64,000 nucleotides of DNA, taken from Phycisphaerales bacterium. GTDB taxonomy: Bacteria; Planctomycetota; Phycisphaerae; Phycisphaerales; UBA1924. The notes beneath the pieces were generated by a model that was not told where the DNA came from, did not search any database, and worked only from the letters and a program-made list of their open reading frames with translations. This document shows, in pieces, positions 9,424-17,438 of this stretch. The stretch lies in the NCBI GenBank assembly GCA_020853815.1, contig JADYYE010000096.1, positions 37,927 through 101,926 of the forward strand. The letters run 5' to 3'. Numbering within the stretch: the first letter of the stretch is position 1; each line of letters begins with the position of its first letter. The translations under genes were made by a program, and so were the position numbers.

Positions 9424-9536
9424 GGCCAATGGAAACCTCTGATCAATTCCAACCCTGGAGCGAAGGTCGCCTCTCTTGGTCCAGAAAACCCGCCTCGGAG
9501 AGGCGGGCCACCAAATACGCAGAGGTTCCAATGGCC
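9424..9536. repeat. Nested inverted-repeat element (REP-like)
   Basis: The outer arms GGCCAATGGAAACCTCTG (9424-9441) and CAGAGGTTCCAATGGCC (9520-9536) are inverted copies differing by one indel and one mismatch. Between them is a perfect 8-base hairpin, CCCGCCTC-GGA-GAGGCGGG (9489-9507). The element lies between the 3' ends of the DUF1028 gene and the DUF4097-like gene, so it may act as a bidirectional mRNA-end structure or be a palindromic mobile relic. Confidence 0.7.
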
Positions 9537-9620
9537 AAATGACGACAGCGGGACAGCGAGGGAGGGGAAGGCAGGTTCTCCCCAGCGGTCGGGCTGGTTC
9601 ACTCGATGCGCGGCCCGCGA

Positions 9621-10487
9621 TTACTCCGCGCGGCGTTCGATCGTGATCGAGCCGTTGGAGGTATCGAGAGTCGATTTTTCGCCTTCGCCGAGGGTGACGG
9701 TCGCCTCGCTCTTCTTGGGCTGCTTGACCCTGGCGGCTTCGATGCCGTTGATCGTGACGCGTCCGTTGCTGGTGTCGGCGTCGATGACGCCGACGAACGC
9801 CGGGCCGAAGGAGAGGGTGATCGAGCCGTTGGAGGTGTCGAGCTTGACGGGGCCCTTGGCGTCCTTGGCGAGCGAGACCCTGATCGCGCCGTTGGAGCTA
9901 TCGGCGATGACCTTGCCCGTGGCGTGGTTGATGGTGACCGCGCCGTTGCTGGTCTTGGCGGTGGCCGGGCCGCCGGCGTGCTCGATGGTGATGGCGCCGT
10001 TGGAAGATTCGGCGAGGACCGGGCCGTTGATGCCCTTGGCCGTCACCGCGCCGTTGCTGCTTGTGAGCCTGGCATCGGCGGCGTCGGGGAGGACGATCTC
10101 GAACGCGCAGCCCTCGTAGCTCAGTCGTTTGTCATCGGGCCACTTCACATAGACCGAGAGCGTCTTGTCGTCCTTGCGTTCGGCGAGCACCTTGGTCGCG
10201 GCGAGGCGCTCCTTGGTCTGGGCCCGCAGCTTGGCGACGATGGTCACGTCCTTGGCCTCGGCGGCGGTGGTGACGGTGATCGCGCCGTTGGCGGTGTCGA
10301 CGACGATCGGCGACGCGGCCATGTGCGGGATGTTGCTGGTGCGGGTTTCCTCTTCGACCGAGTAGTTGAGTACGCAACCGCCGGACAACGCCGCGCCCGC
10401 GAGGGTGGTGGTGAGGACGACGCCAAAGAGCGTGCCGCGGGTCAGGGCGGCGGCGGCGACAAGAGCGCGAACGGGTCGGATGGCCAT
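9621..10487 (-). CDS. DUF4097-like beta-repeat envelope protein
   Basis: A 288-residue exported protein. The N-terminus has a hydrophobic segment followed by Cys (ALSGGC), which could be a lipobox although its -3 residue is not ideal. The rest is a repetitive right-handed-helix-like pattern in which SNGAVT/SNGAIT/TSNGSIT recurs about every 20-25 residues (at least eight copies), the hallmark of DUF4097/DUF2807-type beta-strand repeat proteins. The function is unknown; such proteins are usually surface or periplasmic. AAGGAG precedes the start. The gene faces the GC-dockerin gene across the nested inverted repeat. Confidence 0.75.
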   Translation of the reverse strand: MAIRPVRALVAAAALTRGTLFGVVLTTTLAGAALSGGCVLNYSVEEETRTSNIPHMAASPIVVDTANGAITVTTAAEAKDVTIVAKLRAQTKERLAATKVLAERKDDKTLSVYVKWPDDKRLSYEGCAFEIVLPDAADARLTSSNGAVTAKGINGPVLAESSNGAITIEHAGGPATAKTSNGAVTINHATGKVIADSSNGAIRVSLAKDAKGPVKLDTSNGSITLSFGPAFVGVIDADTSNGRVTINGIEAARVKQPKKSEATVTLGEGEKSTLDTSNGSITIERRAE

Positions 10488-10593
10488 GGCGATCTCCTTG
10501 GGGTAGCTCGGATGAGTTTAGTGGGAGTTCGGGTTGGGCGATTTCAGGCTGGCGGGGGCGTCGAATGGGGCCCGTGCGCGTTGCGTGGGCGGA

Positions 10594-10712
10594 TCAGACT
10601 CCCGACTCCCCAGTCCCAACTCCCAACTCCCAACTCCCAACTCCCAACTCCCAACTCCCAACTCCCAACTCCCAACTCCCGACTCCCGACTCCCATTCCC
10701 AATCCCAGTCCG
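10594..10712. repeat. Tandem heptamer repeat (TCCCAAC)n
   Basis: Nine uninterrupted copies of TCCCAAC (10614-10676) are followed by two TCCCGAC copies (10677-10690), with degenerate flanks. A 7-base period in an open frame yields a false repeated peptide (PTPNSQL), which is why the next gene should not be extended upstream. Reverse-strand relatives (GGGAGTCGGGAGT) occur near 4941-4970. Confidence 0.9.
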
Positions 10713-10744
10713 CGTTTCACGCTACGTTGTGCGTGGAGGCACGC

Positions 10745-12865
10745 ATGTCGACGCTTGGTCGGAGTTTCTGCAAATCCCCTTGGCGGCACGATTCCGCGCC
10801 GATCTTGCTGGGCGACCGCCTGACGCGGTTCCGCGACCCGCTCCACGCCCACGAGGTGCTTCCGCCCTTCCCCGCGTATGTGAAGCCGCTGTCGTCGAGC
10901 GCGGCGGGAGCGGTGAGCACGGCGAGTTCGCCAAGCGCCATCGGCGCGAACACGATCGCCCGTGGCCTCTCGCCGCGCTTCGCCGACGTGCGCGGGCGGC
11001 GCGTTGTCATGTTTCAGACCGTGATCGGCGATTCGCTCTACGCGACGGGCGAGGTCGCCGGCCCCCTTCTCCGCAACGGCACGCGCATCCGCGGGCGAAA
11101 TACCGACTGCTATGGATACAACTCGCGATCGCGCACGCTCTATCAATCGCACCCGTGGGTGCTGGGCGTTCGGCAGGACGGGCGCGCGTTCGGCGTGATC
11201 CTGGAAACGACGCGCACGTTTGAGATCGACCTGCGCGCGGGGATCGTGCTGGCGTGCGAGGGCGCTTCGCCCGGCGTGGTCGTGATCGAGCGCGATTCGC
11301 CGGCGGAGGTGCTGGGCGTTCTGTCGGAGCTGACGGGCACGATGCCCATGCCGCCGCTGTGGGCGCTCGGCTATCAGCAGTGCCGCTGGAGCTATGAGCC
11401 CGACGAGAAGGTGCGCGAGCTCGCGCGCGAGTTCCGCACGCGCCGGGTTCCTTGCGACGTGATCTGGATGGACATCGATTACATGCGGGGCTTCCGCTGC
11501 TTCACCTTCGACCCCGAGAAGTTCCCCGACCCCGCGAAACTCAGCGACGACCTGCACGCGCAAGGCTTCCGCGGCGTGTGGATGATCGATCCGGGCATCA
11601 AGGTCGACCCCGACTACGGGGTCTATGCGCAAGGCCGCGACGGCGACCACTTCGTCAAAGCGAGCGACGGGGGCGAGTACCACGGGAGCGTGTGGCCGGG
11701 CCCGTGCGCGTTCCCGGACTTCACGCGCGAGCGCACGCGGAAATGGTGGGGCGATCTCTACAAGGACTTCATCGCGTGCGGCATCGACGGCGTGTGGAAC
11801 GACATGAACGAGCCCGCGATCTTCGATGGCCCCGGCAAGTCCATGCGCGACGACGCCCGCCACGACGCCGACCCAGAGCTCGGCGGCCCGGACAACCACG
11901 CGCGTTACCACAACATCTACGGCATGCTGATGGTTCGAGCGACGCGCGAGGGCATTCTTCGGGCGCGGCCCGAGAAGCGCCCGTTCGTGCTGACGCGCTC
12001 GAACTTCCTCGGCGGGCATCGATTCGCAGCGACCTGGACGGGCGACAACACCAGCAACTGGGAACACCTGCGCCTCTCGATCCCGATGGCGCTGAACCTC
12101 GGGCTTTCGGGTCAACCGTTCGTCGGCCCGGACATCGGCGGCTTTGACGGCAACGCCGACGCCGACCTGTTCGCGAGATGGATGGGGATCGGCGCGCTCC
12201 TGCCCTTTGCGCGCGGTCACTCGATCAAGCAGTCGGTGGCGCACGAGCCCTGGAGCTTCGGCCAAGCGTGCGAGCGCGTCTGCCGCCTCGCGCTCGAGCG
12301 CCGCTATCGACTCATGGCGTATCTCTACACGCTGTTCTGGGAGGCCACACGCACCGGTCTGCCGATCGTTCGCCCGGTGTTCTTCGCCGATCCGCGCGAT
12401 CCCGCCCTGCGCGCGGTCGATCACGCGTTCTTGCTGGGCAACGACGTGCTGGTCGTCGCCGACGTGAATCAGCCGGAGAAACACGCCGCGCCCGCGGGCA
12501 AGCCCGGCGGCGTGCTTGCGCCGTGGCGAGCGTTCGACGTCGTAGAAGAGTGCGCGGAACTGCCGAAGCTCTTCATCCGCCCGGGTGCGATCGTGCCCGT
12601 GGGCCCCACGGTGCAGCACACGGGCGAGATTTTGGCCGCGGGCAAGGGCACGACGAACGCGGAGAGAACGCTGCTCGTCGCGCCCGACGCGCAGGGGCGA
12701 GCACGCGGCCTCTGCTACGACGACGCCGGCGACGGCTTCGGCTACCAACGCGGCGAGTACGCGGTGACGGAGTATGTCTTTGAATCGGCGACGGTGACGA
12801 GCCGTGTGGTTGAAGGCACCATGAAATTGCCATCATCGCAAGGCGTGACGACGAGGTCCGTCTGA
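10745..12865 (+). CDS. GH31 family glycoside hydrolase (alpha-glucosidase type)
   Basis: A 706-residue protein with the GH31 TIM barrel. WMDIDYM is followed by FTFDPEKFPDP, the catalytic nucleophile is Asp353 in GVWNDMNEP, and the likely acid/base is Asp434 in TWTGDNTSNW, followed by LGLSGQPFVGPDIGGF. GH31 enzymes cleave alpha-linked glucosides or xylosides from the non-reducing end. No signal peptide is evident, so it is probably cytoplasmic. The ATG at 10745 has GGAGG five bases upstream. It is followed closely by the GH172-like gene, likely in the same transcript. The exact substrate cannot be told from sequence alone. Confidence 0.93.
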   Translation: MSTLGRSFCKSPWRHDSAPILLGDRLTRFRDPLHAHEVLPPFPAYVKPLSSSAAGAVSTASSPSAIGANTIARGLSPRFADVRGRRVVMFQTVIGDSLYATGEVAGPLLRNGTRIRGRNTDCYGYNSRSRTLYQSHPWVLGVRQDGRAFGVILETTRTFEIDLRAGIVLACEGASPGVVVIERDSPAEVLGVLSELTGTMPMPPLWALGYQQCRWSYEPDEKVRELAREFRTRRVPCDVIWMDIDYMRGFRCFTFDPEKFPDPAKLSDDLHAQGFRGVWMIDPGIKVDPDYGVYAQGRDGDHFVKASDGGEYHGSVWPGPCAFPDFTRERTRKWWGDLYKDFIACGIDGVWNDMNEPAIFDGPGKSMRDDARHDADPELGGPDNHARYHNIYGMLMVRATREGILRARPEKRPFVLTRSNFLGGHRFAATWTGDNTSNWEHLRLSIPMALNLGLSGQPFVGPDIGGFDGNADADLFARWMGIGALLPFARGHSIKQSVAHEPWSFGQACERVCRLALERRYRLMAYLYTLFWEATRTGLPIVRPVFFADPRDPALRAVDHAFLLGNDVLVVADVNQPEKHAAPAGKPGGVLAPWRAFDVVEECAELPKLFIRPGAIVPVGPTVQHTGEILAAGKGTTNAERTLLVAPDAQGRARGLCYDDAGDGFGYQRGEYAVTEYVFESATVTSRVVEGTMKLPSSQGVTTRSV

Positions 12866-12881
12866 CCGTGGGAGTAGCCCG

Positions 12882-13994
12882 ATGAACCCTGGAAACCCGA
12901 TGTTCGGATTCGCTGATATTGCCCGCATCACCAACGCCCAGACGCGCTCCATCTGCGCCGAGAATCCCGACGGCAAGAAATCCGGCGGAGCGCAGGCGAG
13001 CCCGGGCGATCCCGGCACGACGCCCGCGGCGTCCGCGATGGGGCGCGGCTGGAAGGTCAGGCCGTGCCTTCGCGATCTCGCACCCGGGCAGAGCGTGACG
13101 CTCGCGGATATCCAGGGGCCCGGCGTGGTGCAGCACATGTGGTTCACCGTGCTCACCGACGTGCACCGCTGCCTCGCCCTCCGCGTGTACTACGACGACC
13201 AGCCGCACGCGTCGATCGAATGCCCGCTCGGCGATTTCTTCGCCAACGGCCTGGACGGCTGCGCGCTCGTCAACTCCATGCCCATCGCCGTCAACCCCAA
13301 GGGCGGCATGAACAGCTACTGGCCCATGCCGTTCCGCAAGCGCATCCGCATCACCGTCACCAACGACGGGCCGAAGGCGATCAACGAACTCTTCTACCAG
13401 ATCACCTACGCGCTGCAGGACGTGCCGAGCGACGCGGCGTACCTCCACGCGTCGTGGCGGCGTTCCATGACCACGCGCGAGAACCCCGAGCACGTCATCC
13501 TCGACCATGTTCGCGGCGCGGGGCACTACGTCGGCACCGCGCTCGTGTGGGGCCAGCTCTCGACCTGGTGGTGGGGCGAGGGCGAGGTCAAGTTCTTCAT
13601 CGACGGCGATCCCGCCGACAGCCCCACGATCTGCGGCACGGGAACCGAGGACTATTTCGGCGGCGCGTGGGGCTTTGTCATGGACCACACGACCGACCTG
13701 ACCCCGACGACGTATTCGACGGCGTTCATGGGCTACACGCAGGCGGTGTACGGCTGCCCGCCCAAGATCGGCCCGCGCCCGCCGCAGCACAATCTGTATC
13801 GCTGGCACATCCCTGATCCGGTGCGGTTCCAGAAGGACCTTCGCGTGACGGTGCAGGCGATCGGGTGGTGGGTGCAGAGCGGGAAGTACCAGCCGCTGAC
13901 CGACGACATCGCGAGCGTGGGGTATTGGTACCAGACGCTGCCGTCGGCGCCGCTGTTGGCGCTTCCGCCGATGGACGAGCGGTGGGGGAGGTAG
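12882..13994 (+). CDS. DUF2961 / GH172-family protein
   Basis: A 370-residue protein with the DUF2961 core, the fold of glycoside hydrolase family 172. Recognisable segments are GPGVVQHMWFT near residue 80, then WWGEGEVKFFIDGD and PTICGTGTEDYFGGAW. Glu256 (GTGTED) and a glutamate in the GEGEVKFF segment match the positions of the acidic residues considered catalytic in GH172. Characterised members act on fructofuranose- or arabinofuranose-containing glycans. No signal peptide is seen. The start has GGGAG about eight bases upstream and lies 16 bases after the GH31 stop, so the two genes probably work on one carbohydrate. Confidence 0.85.
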   Translation: MNPGNPMFGFADIARITNAQTRSICAENPDGKKSGGAQASPGDPGTTPAASAMGRGWKVRPCLRDLAPGQSVTLADIQGPGVVQHMWFTVLTDVHRCLALRVYYDDQPHASIECPLGDFFANGLDGCALVNSMPIAVNPKGGMNSYWPMPFRKRIRITVTNDGPKAINELFYQITYALQDVPSDAAYLHASWRRSMTTRENPEHVILDHVRGAGHYVGTALVWGQLSTWWWGEGEVKFFIDGDPADSPTICGTGTEDYFGGAWGFVMDHTTDLTPTTYSTAFMGYTQAVYGCPPKIGPRPPQHNLYRWHIPDPVRFQKDLRVTVQAIGWWVQSGKYQPLTDDIASVGYWYQTLPSAPLLALPPMDERWGR

Positions 13995-14095
13995 ACGCAA
14001 GTCGGCGAGGCCACAATCGTAGTGTTCGCGGCATTTCACCCACGATTGCTGAGCGACAGGAACATGTGTGGGATCCGCGGCGGGAGTCGTAGGAG

Positions 14096-14318
14096 GTGGG
14101 CGGCTGCATCGCGCTGAGTGATTCGCAGGTGAACGGCGAGGCGTCGAAAGATCGGTGAGGACGCCGCGAACTGGCCGCACTACGAGGGGAAGTCGGGTCG
14201 GACGCCGGACTGCCTGTTCTTTGACGAGCCCGACGACGTGAACAAGCGGAACATCTTCATGTCGATCTTCACGAAGGCGGGTGCGGAGGCGAAGGACTGG
14301 ACGGCGATCTGGGACTGA
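14096..14318 (+). pseudogene. Frameshifted C-terminal gene remnant
   Basis: Two overlapping frames read as one protein if a single base near 14156 is removed. 14096-14158 gives GGCIALSDSQVNGEASKDR, then a stop. 14157-14318 continues EDAANWPHYEGKSGRTPD, then FFDEPDDVNKRNIFMSIF, and ends DWTAIWD-stop. The second frame has no start codon before its middle. Composition and length fit the last 70 or so residues of a once intact protein. The family is not recognised. The rest of the gap 13995-14333 holds nothing I can identify. Confidence 0.45.
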
Positions 14319-14333
14319 GCGATCGCAGCCGGA

Positions 14334-15890
14334 CTACTTGTCCTTGGCGTGTTGTTCGGCGATTGTTTTGAACATGGACTGCATTCCGCCGGGATAGATG
14401 GTGTGTGGCATCCCGGCGACCACGACGACCTCGGCGTCACTGCCGAGGTCGCTCAGTGATTTCTGCAGGAGCTTGGCGGCGCCTTCGAGGTAGAACGTGT
14501 CGACCTCGCCCGCGTAGACGTGCAGCTTGCCCGCGAGCTTTGGTCCCAGCGTCTTCCAGTTGCGCTCGATCACGAGGCGGATGTCGTAGGGCTCCCAGGC
14601 CTTGGCGACCTTTGGATCGACGTTGCCGGTGGCGCGATCGAAGAGCGGGAGCGGCTTGCCGTCGGGCCCGCGCGGGCTGAAGACGGCCTCGAACGAGTGG
14701 ATCTGTCCGCCCGGGCCCATCACGGTTTCCTGGCGGACGAAGTCGTCGTACCAGAGTGAGACGACATCGCCGTTGCGTGAGAGCGGGCGGCGCTGGCCTC
14801 TTTCGTCGCGGTACATGTTGGCGTGGTCGGCGTAGAGGTTGATGCGCTGGAAGTCGCGGAAGTCGACGGGATCGGGGCAGTGGGACCAGCAGCCGGCCCA
14901 GGCGTCGGGGTAGGCGACGGCGAGCCAGAGGCTGCCCCAGCCGCCGGAAGAGATGCCGGTGACGTAGCGGCGTGAGGCGTCCTTGGCGCCGTGGAAGCGT
15001 TTCTCGACCTCGGGGATGAGTTCTTCCATGAGCGACGCGCCGCGCGGGCCGTTGTTGGCGGAGTCGGCGAAGACGCTGTGCCCGAGCTCGCAGAGGGGAT
15101 CGGGGACGACGAGCATGACGTCGTCGGCGCTCCCGTCGGTGGGGAGCATCTGCGACATGAAGGAGATGAACTTGTGGTCGCCGCCGAAGCCGGTGATGAA
15201 GTAGATGGTGGGGTATGACTTGGTGGGATCGTCGGCCCAGTTCTTGGGGAGGTAGACGCCGGCGCGGGCCTTGACTTCGCGGCCGTAGAAGGCCGAGAGC
15301 TTCTCGCTCTTGATCTCGACGAGCTTGACGCGGTCGGTCTCGCGGAGCGGGCGTTCCTTGACGACTTCGGTGGGGGTGAACTCAACGACCTCGCCGGTGC
15401 CGGGCGTGAAATCGACGAGGACGGGCTTGCTGTAGAGATCGCCCGGGCCGCGGCCTGGGTTCGGGCTGTCGGGGCTGTGCTTGATGATGGCCTGGGCGCG
15501 ATATCGTCCGGGCTTGATGTCGGCGTAGTTCTTGGGAAAGCCGAGCGAGGTGGCGTCGACGTTGATCACGCCGCCCGGCGGTACTTTGTTGACGGGAATC
15601 GCGAGGACCTGCGCCCCGCCGCCCCAGTCGCCCATGGACTGGCGGGGTTCGCCGCGGCCTTGCTCGCCGCCGAGCGCGACGTAGACACGGCCCGAGTAGT
15701 CGCCCTTGAAGATCGCGGGGTCGAGGGTGATCCGGAAGGCGGAGGCCTTGACGGCCTGGGCCGGCGCGGCGGTTGTTGTCGCTGGCTTTTGGGAGGGCGC
15801 GGCGGTCTGCTGCGCGGCCTGCGCTGTCACAGGCGCGGCGAGGAGCAGGGCGGACATCGCGAGGAGATTGATGAACTTCGATACGCGCAT
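14334..15890 (-). CDS. Secreted putative esterase (esterase D-like alpha/beta hydrolase)
   Basis: A 518-residue protein with a clear signal peptide (about 1-26, ending TAQAA) and an Ala/Pro/Thr-rich linker. A beta-sandwich-like N-terminal part (about 50-180) precedes an alpha/beta hydrolase domain: YPTIYFITGFGGDHK as the oxyanion region, nucleophile Ser314 in TGISSGGWGS, and a likely catalytic His in MPHTIYPGG near the C-terminus. This is the putative-esterase (PF00756-type) pattern found in feruloyl and acetyl xylan esterases; the substrate is unknown. GGAGG precedes the start. It lies between the glycoside hydrolases and an FKBP gene, so a role in carbohydrate de-esterification is plausible but inferred. 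Confidence 0.85.
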   Translation of the reverse strand: MRVSKFINLLAMSALLLAAPVTAQAAQQTAAPSQKPATTTAAPAQAVKASAFRITLDPAIFKGDYSGRVYVALGGEQGRGEPRQSMGDWGGGAQVLAIPVNKVPPGGVINVDATSLGFPKNYADIKPGRYRAQAIIKHSPDSPNPGRGPGDLYSKPVLVDFTPGTGEVVEFTPTEVVKERPLRETDRVKLVEIKSEKLSAFYGREVKARAGVYLPKNWADDPTKSYPTIYFITGFGGDHKFISFMSQMLPTDGSADDVMLVVPDPLCELGHSVFADSANNGPRGASLMEELIPEVEKRFHGAKDASRRYVTGISSGGWGSLWLAVAYPDAWAGCWSHCPDPVDFRDFQRINLYADHANMYRDERGQRRPLSRNGDVVSLWYDDFVRQETVMGPGGQIHSFEAVFSPRGPDGKPLPLFDRATGNVDPKVAKAWEPYDIRLVIERNWKTLGPKLAGKLHVYAGEVDTFYLEGAAKLLQKSLSDLGSDAEVVVVAGMPHTIYPGGMQSMFKTIAEQHAKDK

Positions 15891-15984
15891 GGAGACCTCC
15901 GTGGGCGTGGAGTCTACCGGCTGGCGATCGCGCGGTTGCCCCGGGGATTACGAATGGGTCAGTTGTCGCGGAGTGGGTTGTTGG

Positions 15985-16023
15985 GAGGAAAAGCCCGCGG
16001 AATGTCCGTTGGGAGATTCCGCG
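15985..16023 (-). terminator. Rho-independent terminator after the FKBP gene
   Basis: On the minus strand, about 19 bases after the FKBP stop codon, the arms CGCGGAAT and ATTCCGCG (16016-16023 and 15996-16003) flank a 12-base loop and are followed by GGCTTTTCC. The stem is 8 base pairs and the T run is short, so efficiency is uncertain. Confidence 0.55.
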
Positions 16024-16041
16024 AGAGAGAATGCGGGTTGA

Positions 16042-16893
16042 TCAGCGCTGACGCTGGGGCAGATTGCGGGCGGTGATGAGGCTGACCTCGATCTCCAGCG
16101 GAATGTTCTGGGCCCAGTCGGGCTTGCCGTTGGCGGAGCCGAGGTTGAACTGCTTGGGAACGATGATCTTCCGCTTGCCGCCGGGTTTCATGCCGCTGAG
16201 GCCCCACTCGACGGGCGCGAACTCGCCTGGGAACCAGACGTGGGGGAGCTTGGAGTCGCAGGCGTCGAGGGTCTTGCCTTCGGTGTCCTTGATGGTGTGG
16301 GCGGTGACGGCAACGCACTGTCCGGCGACGGCCTCGGCGTCGGCGGCACCGACTTCGATGTCGATGATCTGCATCGCGTCGACGAGCTGGATCACGAAGA
16401 CCAGGTCGGAGTTGGCGGGGATGTCGGGCGAGGGGCTTTGGGCGCCGTAGGCGAGGGCGGCGGGGATGGTGAGTCGACGCACGCCGCCGACCTTCATGCC
16501 GGGGACGCCGAGCTGCCAGCCTTTGATGACGCCGTCGAGCGGGAAGACGGCGGGCTCGCCGCGGGTGAAGGAGGAATCGAAGACCTTGGCGGGGTCGGCT
16601 TTGAGCGTGCCGTGGTAGTGGGCGACGACCGCGCCGCCGGGCTGGACTTCATAGCCGGTGCCGATGGTGATGTCCTCGGCGATCACGCCGCCCTCGAGTT
16701 CGGTGGTCTTGACGACAGCGCCCTCGGGGACGGGGACGGGCTGGGGCGCGGCGGGCGCGGTGAGATTGTCAACGACCTGAGCGTTGATGGGTTCGGCGGG
16801 CTTGTCGGCGGGTTTGGTTTCGGGTTTCTTGTCTTGGGCCATCGCGGAGGTGGCGAGGCCGGCGGCGAGCAGGAGGGCGAGGGCGATGCGCAT
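16042..16893 (-). CDS. Exported tandem FKBP-type peptidyl-prolyl isomerase
   Basis: A 283-residue protein with a signal peptide (about 1-19, ending SAMAQ) and a Lys/Pro-rich linker. FKBP domain 1 (about 60-170) has GTGYEVQPGGAVVAHYHGTL, FDSSFTRGEPAVFPL and IKGWQLGVPGMKVGG. FKBP-like domain 2 (about 185-275) has WGLSGMKPGGKRKIIVP. Such proteins assist folding of exported proteins in the periplasm. Domain 2 lacks the YEG/FDSS part of the catalytic pocket and may serve only for binding. AAGGA lies upstream of the ATG at 16893; extending further gives Arg-rich non-signal sequence. Confidence 0.87.
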   Translation of the reverse strand: MRIALALLLAAGLATSAMAQDKKPETKPADKPAEPINAQVVDNLTAPAAPQPVPVPEGAVVKTTELEGGVIAEDITIGTGYEVQPGGAVVAHYHGTLKADPAKVFDSSFTRGEPAVFPLDGVIKGWQLGVPGMKVGGVRRLTIPAALAYGAQSPSPDIPANSDLVFVIQLVDAMQIIDIEVGAADAEAVAGQCVAVTAHTIKDTEGKTLDACDSKLPHVWFPGEFAPVEWGLSGMKPGGKRKIIVPKQFNLGSANGKPDWAQNIPLEIEVSLITARNLPQRQR

Positions 16894-16972
16894 CGGTGAT
16901 TCCTTTCTTGAACGGGAAGCATAGGAGTGGATGGCGGCGCGGGCGTTGGCGTTGCGGCGACGAGACGCCATG

Positions 16973-16997
16973 AAAAAAGCCGCGGTTTCCCGCGGCC
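16973..16997 (-). terminator. Strong rho-independent terminator of the truncated protease gene
   Basis: On the minus strand GCCGCGG-GAAA-CCGCGGC is followed by six Ts: a 7-base-pair GC stem with a tetraloop and a clean T run. It lies about 30 bases after the stop codon at 17026, so it belonged to the gene whose remnant lies at 17026-17229. Confidence 0.85.
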
Positions 16998-17025
16998 TTG
17001 AGGTCAAGGGATCGGAGTGGACCGA

Positions 17026-17229
17026 TCAGTTGTCGTAGCCGAGTGCGTCGAAGAGGGTGATGTCACTGGCGCGGAGGAAGTTGGGGTAGAAGGTCTCGCC
17101 ATAGCTGAAGGCGGGGTCCATGATGCCGATGACGGGCACCTGCTCGCGGAAGTGGCTGGCCTGGTAGGGGGAGCCGGGCGGGAGGGGATGAAGCGTCAGC
17201 GCGGAGCGCGATCCGGCACCACGGCGTCA
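17026..17229 (-). pseudogene. 3' remnant of a secreted metalloprotease-like gene
   Basis: The minus-strand frame from 17228 to 17026 ends in a protein-like segment: SPYQASHFREQVPVIGIMDP, then FSYGETFYPNFLRASDITLF, then DALGYDN and a stop. An IMDP turn followed by a closing LFDALGYD motif is typical of the C-terminus of zinc metalloproteases found in planctomycete PEP-CTERM-type genomes. The frame is closed by a stop at about 17226-17228 with no start codon in between, so the catalytic part is missing. The terminator is intact. Confidence 0.55.
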
Positions 17230-17438
17230 TGCGCGAAAACACACAAGGTCCGACCGACCACCACGAATCTTTCGAAGCCGCGTACACCTCCGTCGCGTGA
17301 AGTCGGCAGACCATTCCAACGCCTTGGAACTTGGTGACGATTGCGGTGGGCCAAAGACCCCTCCGAGTTCGTCCCCTCACCCGTGACGCCGAACACGGGC
17401 ACTCTTGCTTCTTCCGGCCCGTGATACACTCTCCGCCC
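17230..17438. other. Unassigned region between protease remnant and permease
   Basis: No gene is supported. A small palindrome TTCCAA-CGCC-TTGGAA lies at 17314-17329. A TACACT box at 17425-17430, eight bases before the permease ATG, is a candidate -10 element. The sequence may be what replaced the 5' part of the protease gene. Confidence 0.35.

Noticed and set aside
10594..10712. CRISPR-like array
   Set aside because: Units are 7 bases and directly adjacent with no spacers.
10565..10744. N-terminal PTPNSQL repeat extension of the GH31 protein
   Set aside because: The residues come from the TCCCAAC heptamer array, and a GGAGG-preceded ATG at 10745 gives a normal start.
17017..17337. Plus-strand small protein over the protease remnant
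   Set aside because: It overlaps the terminator-linked minus-strand remnant, has no ribosome binding site and shows no domain.
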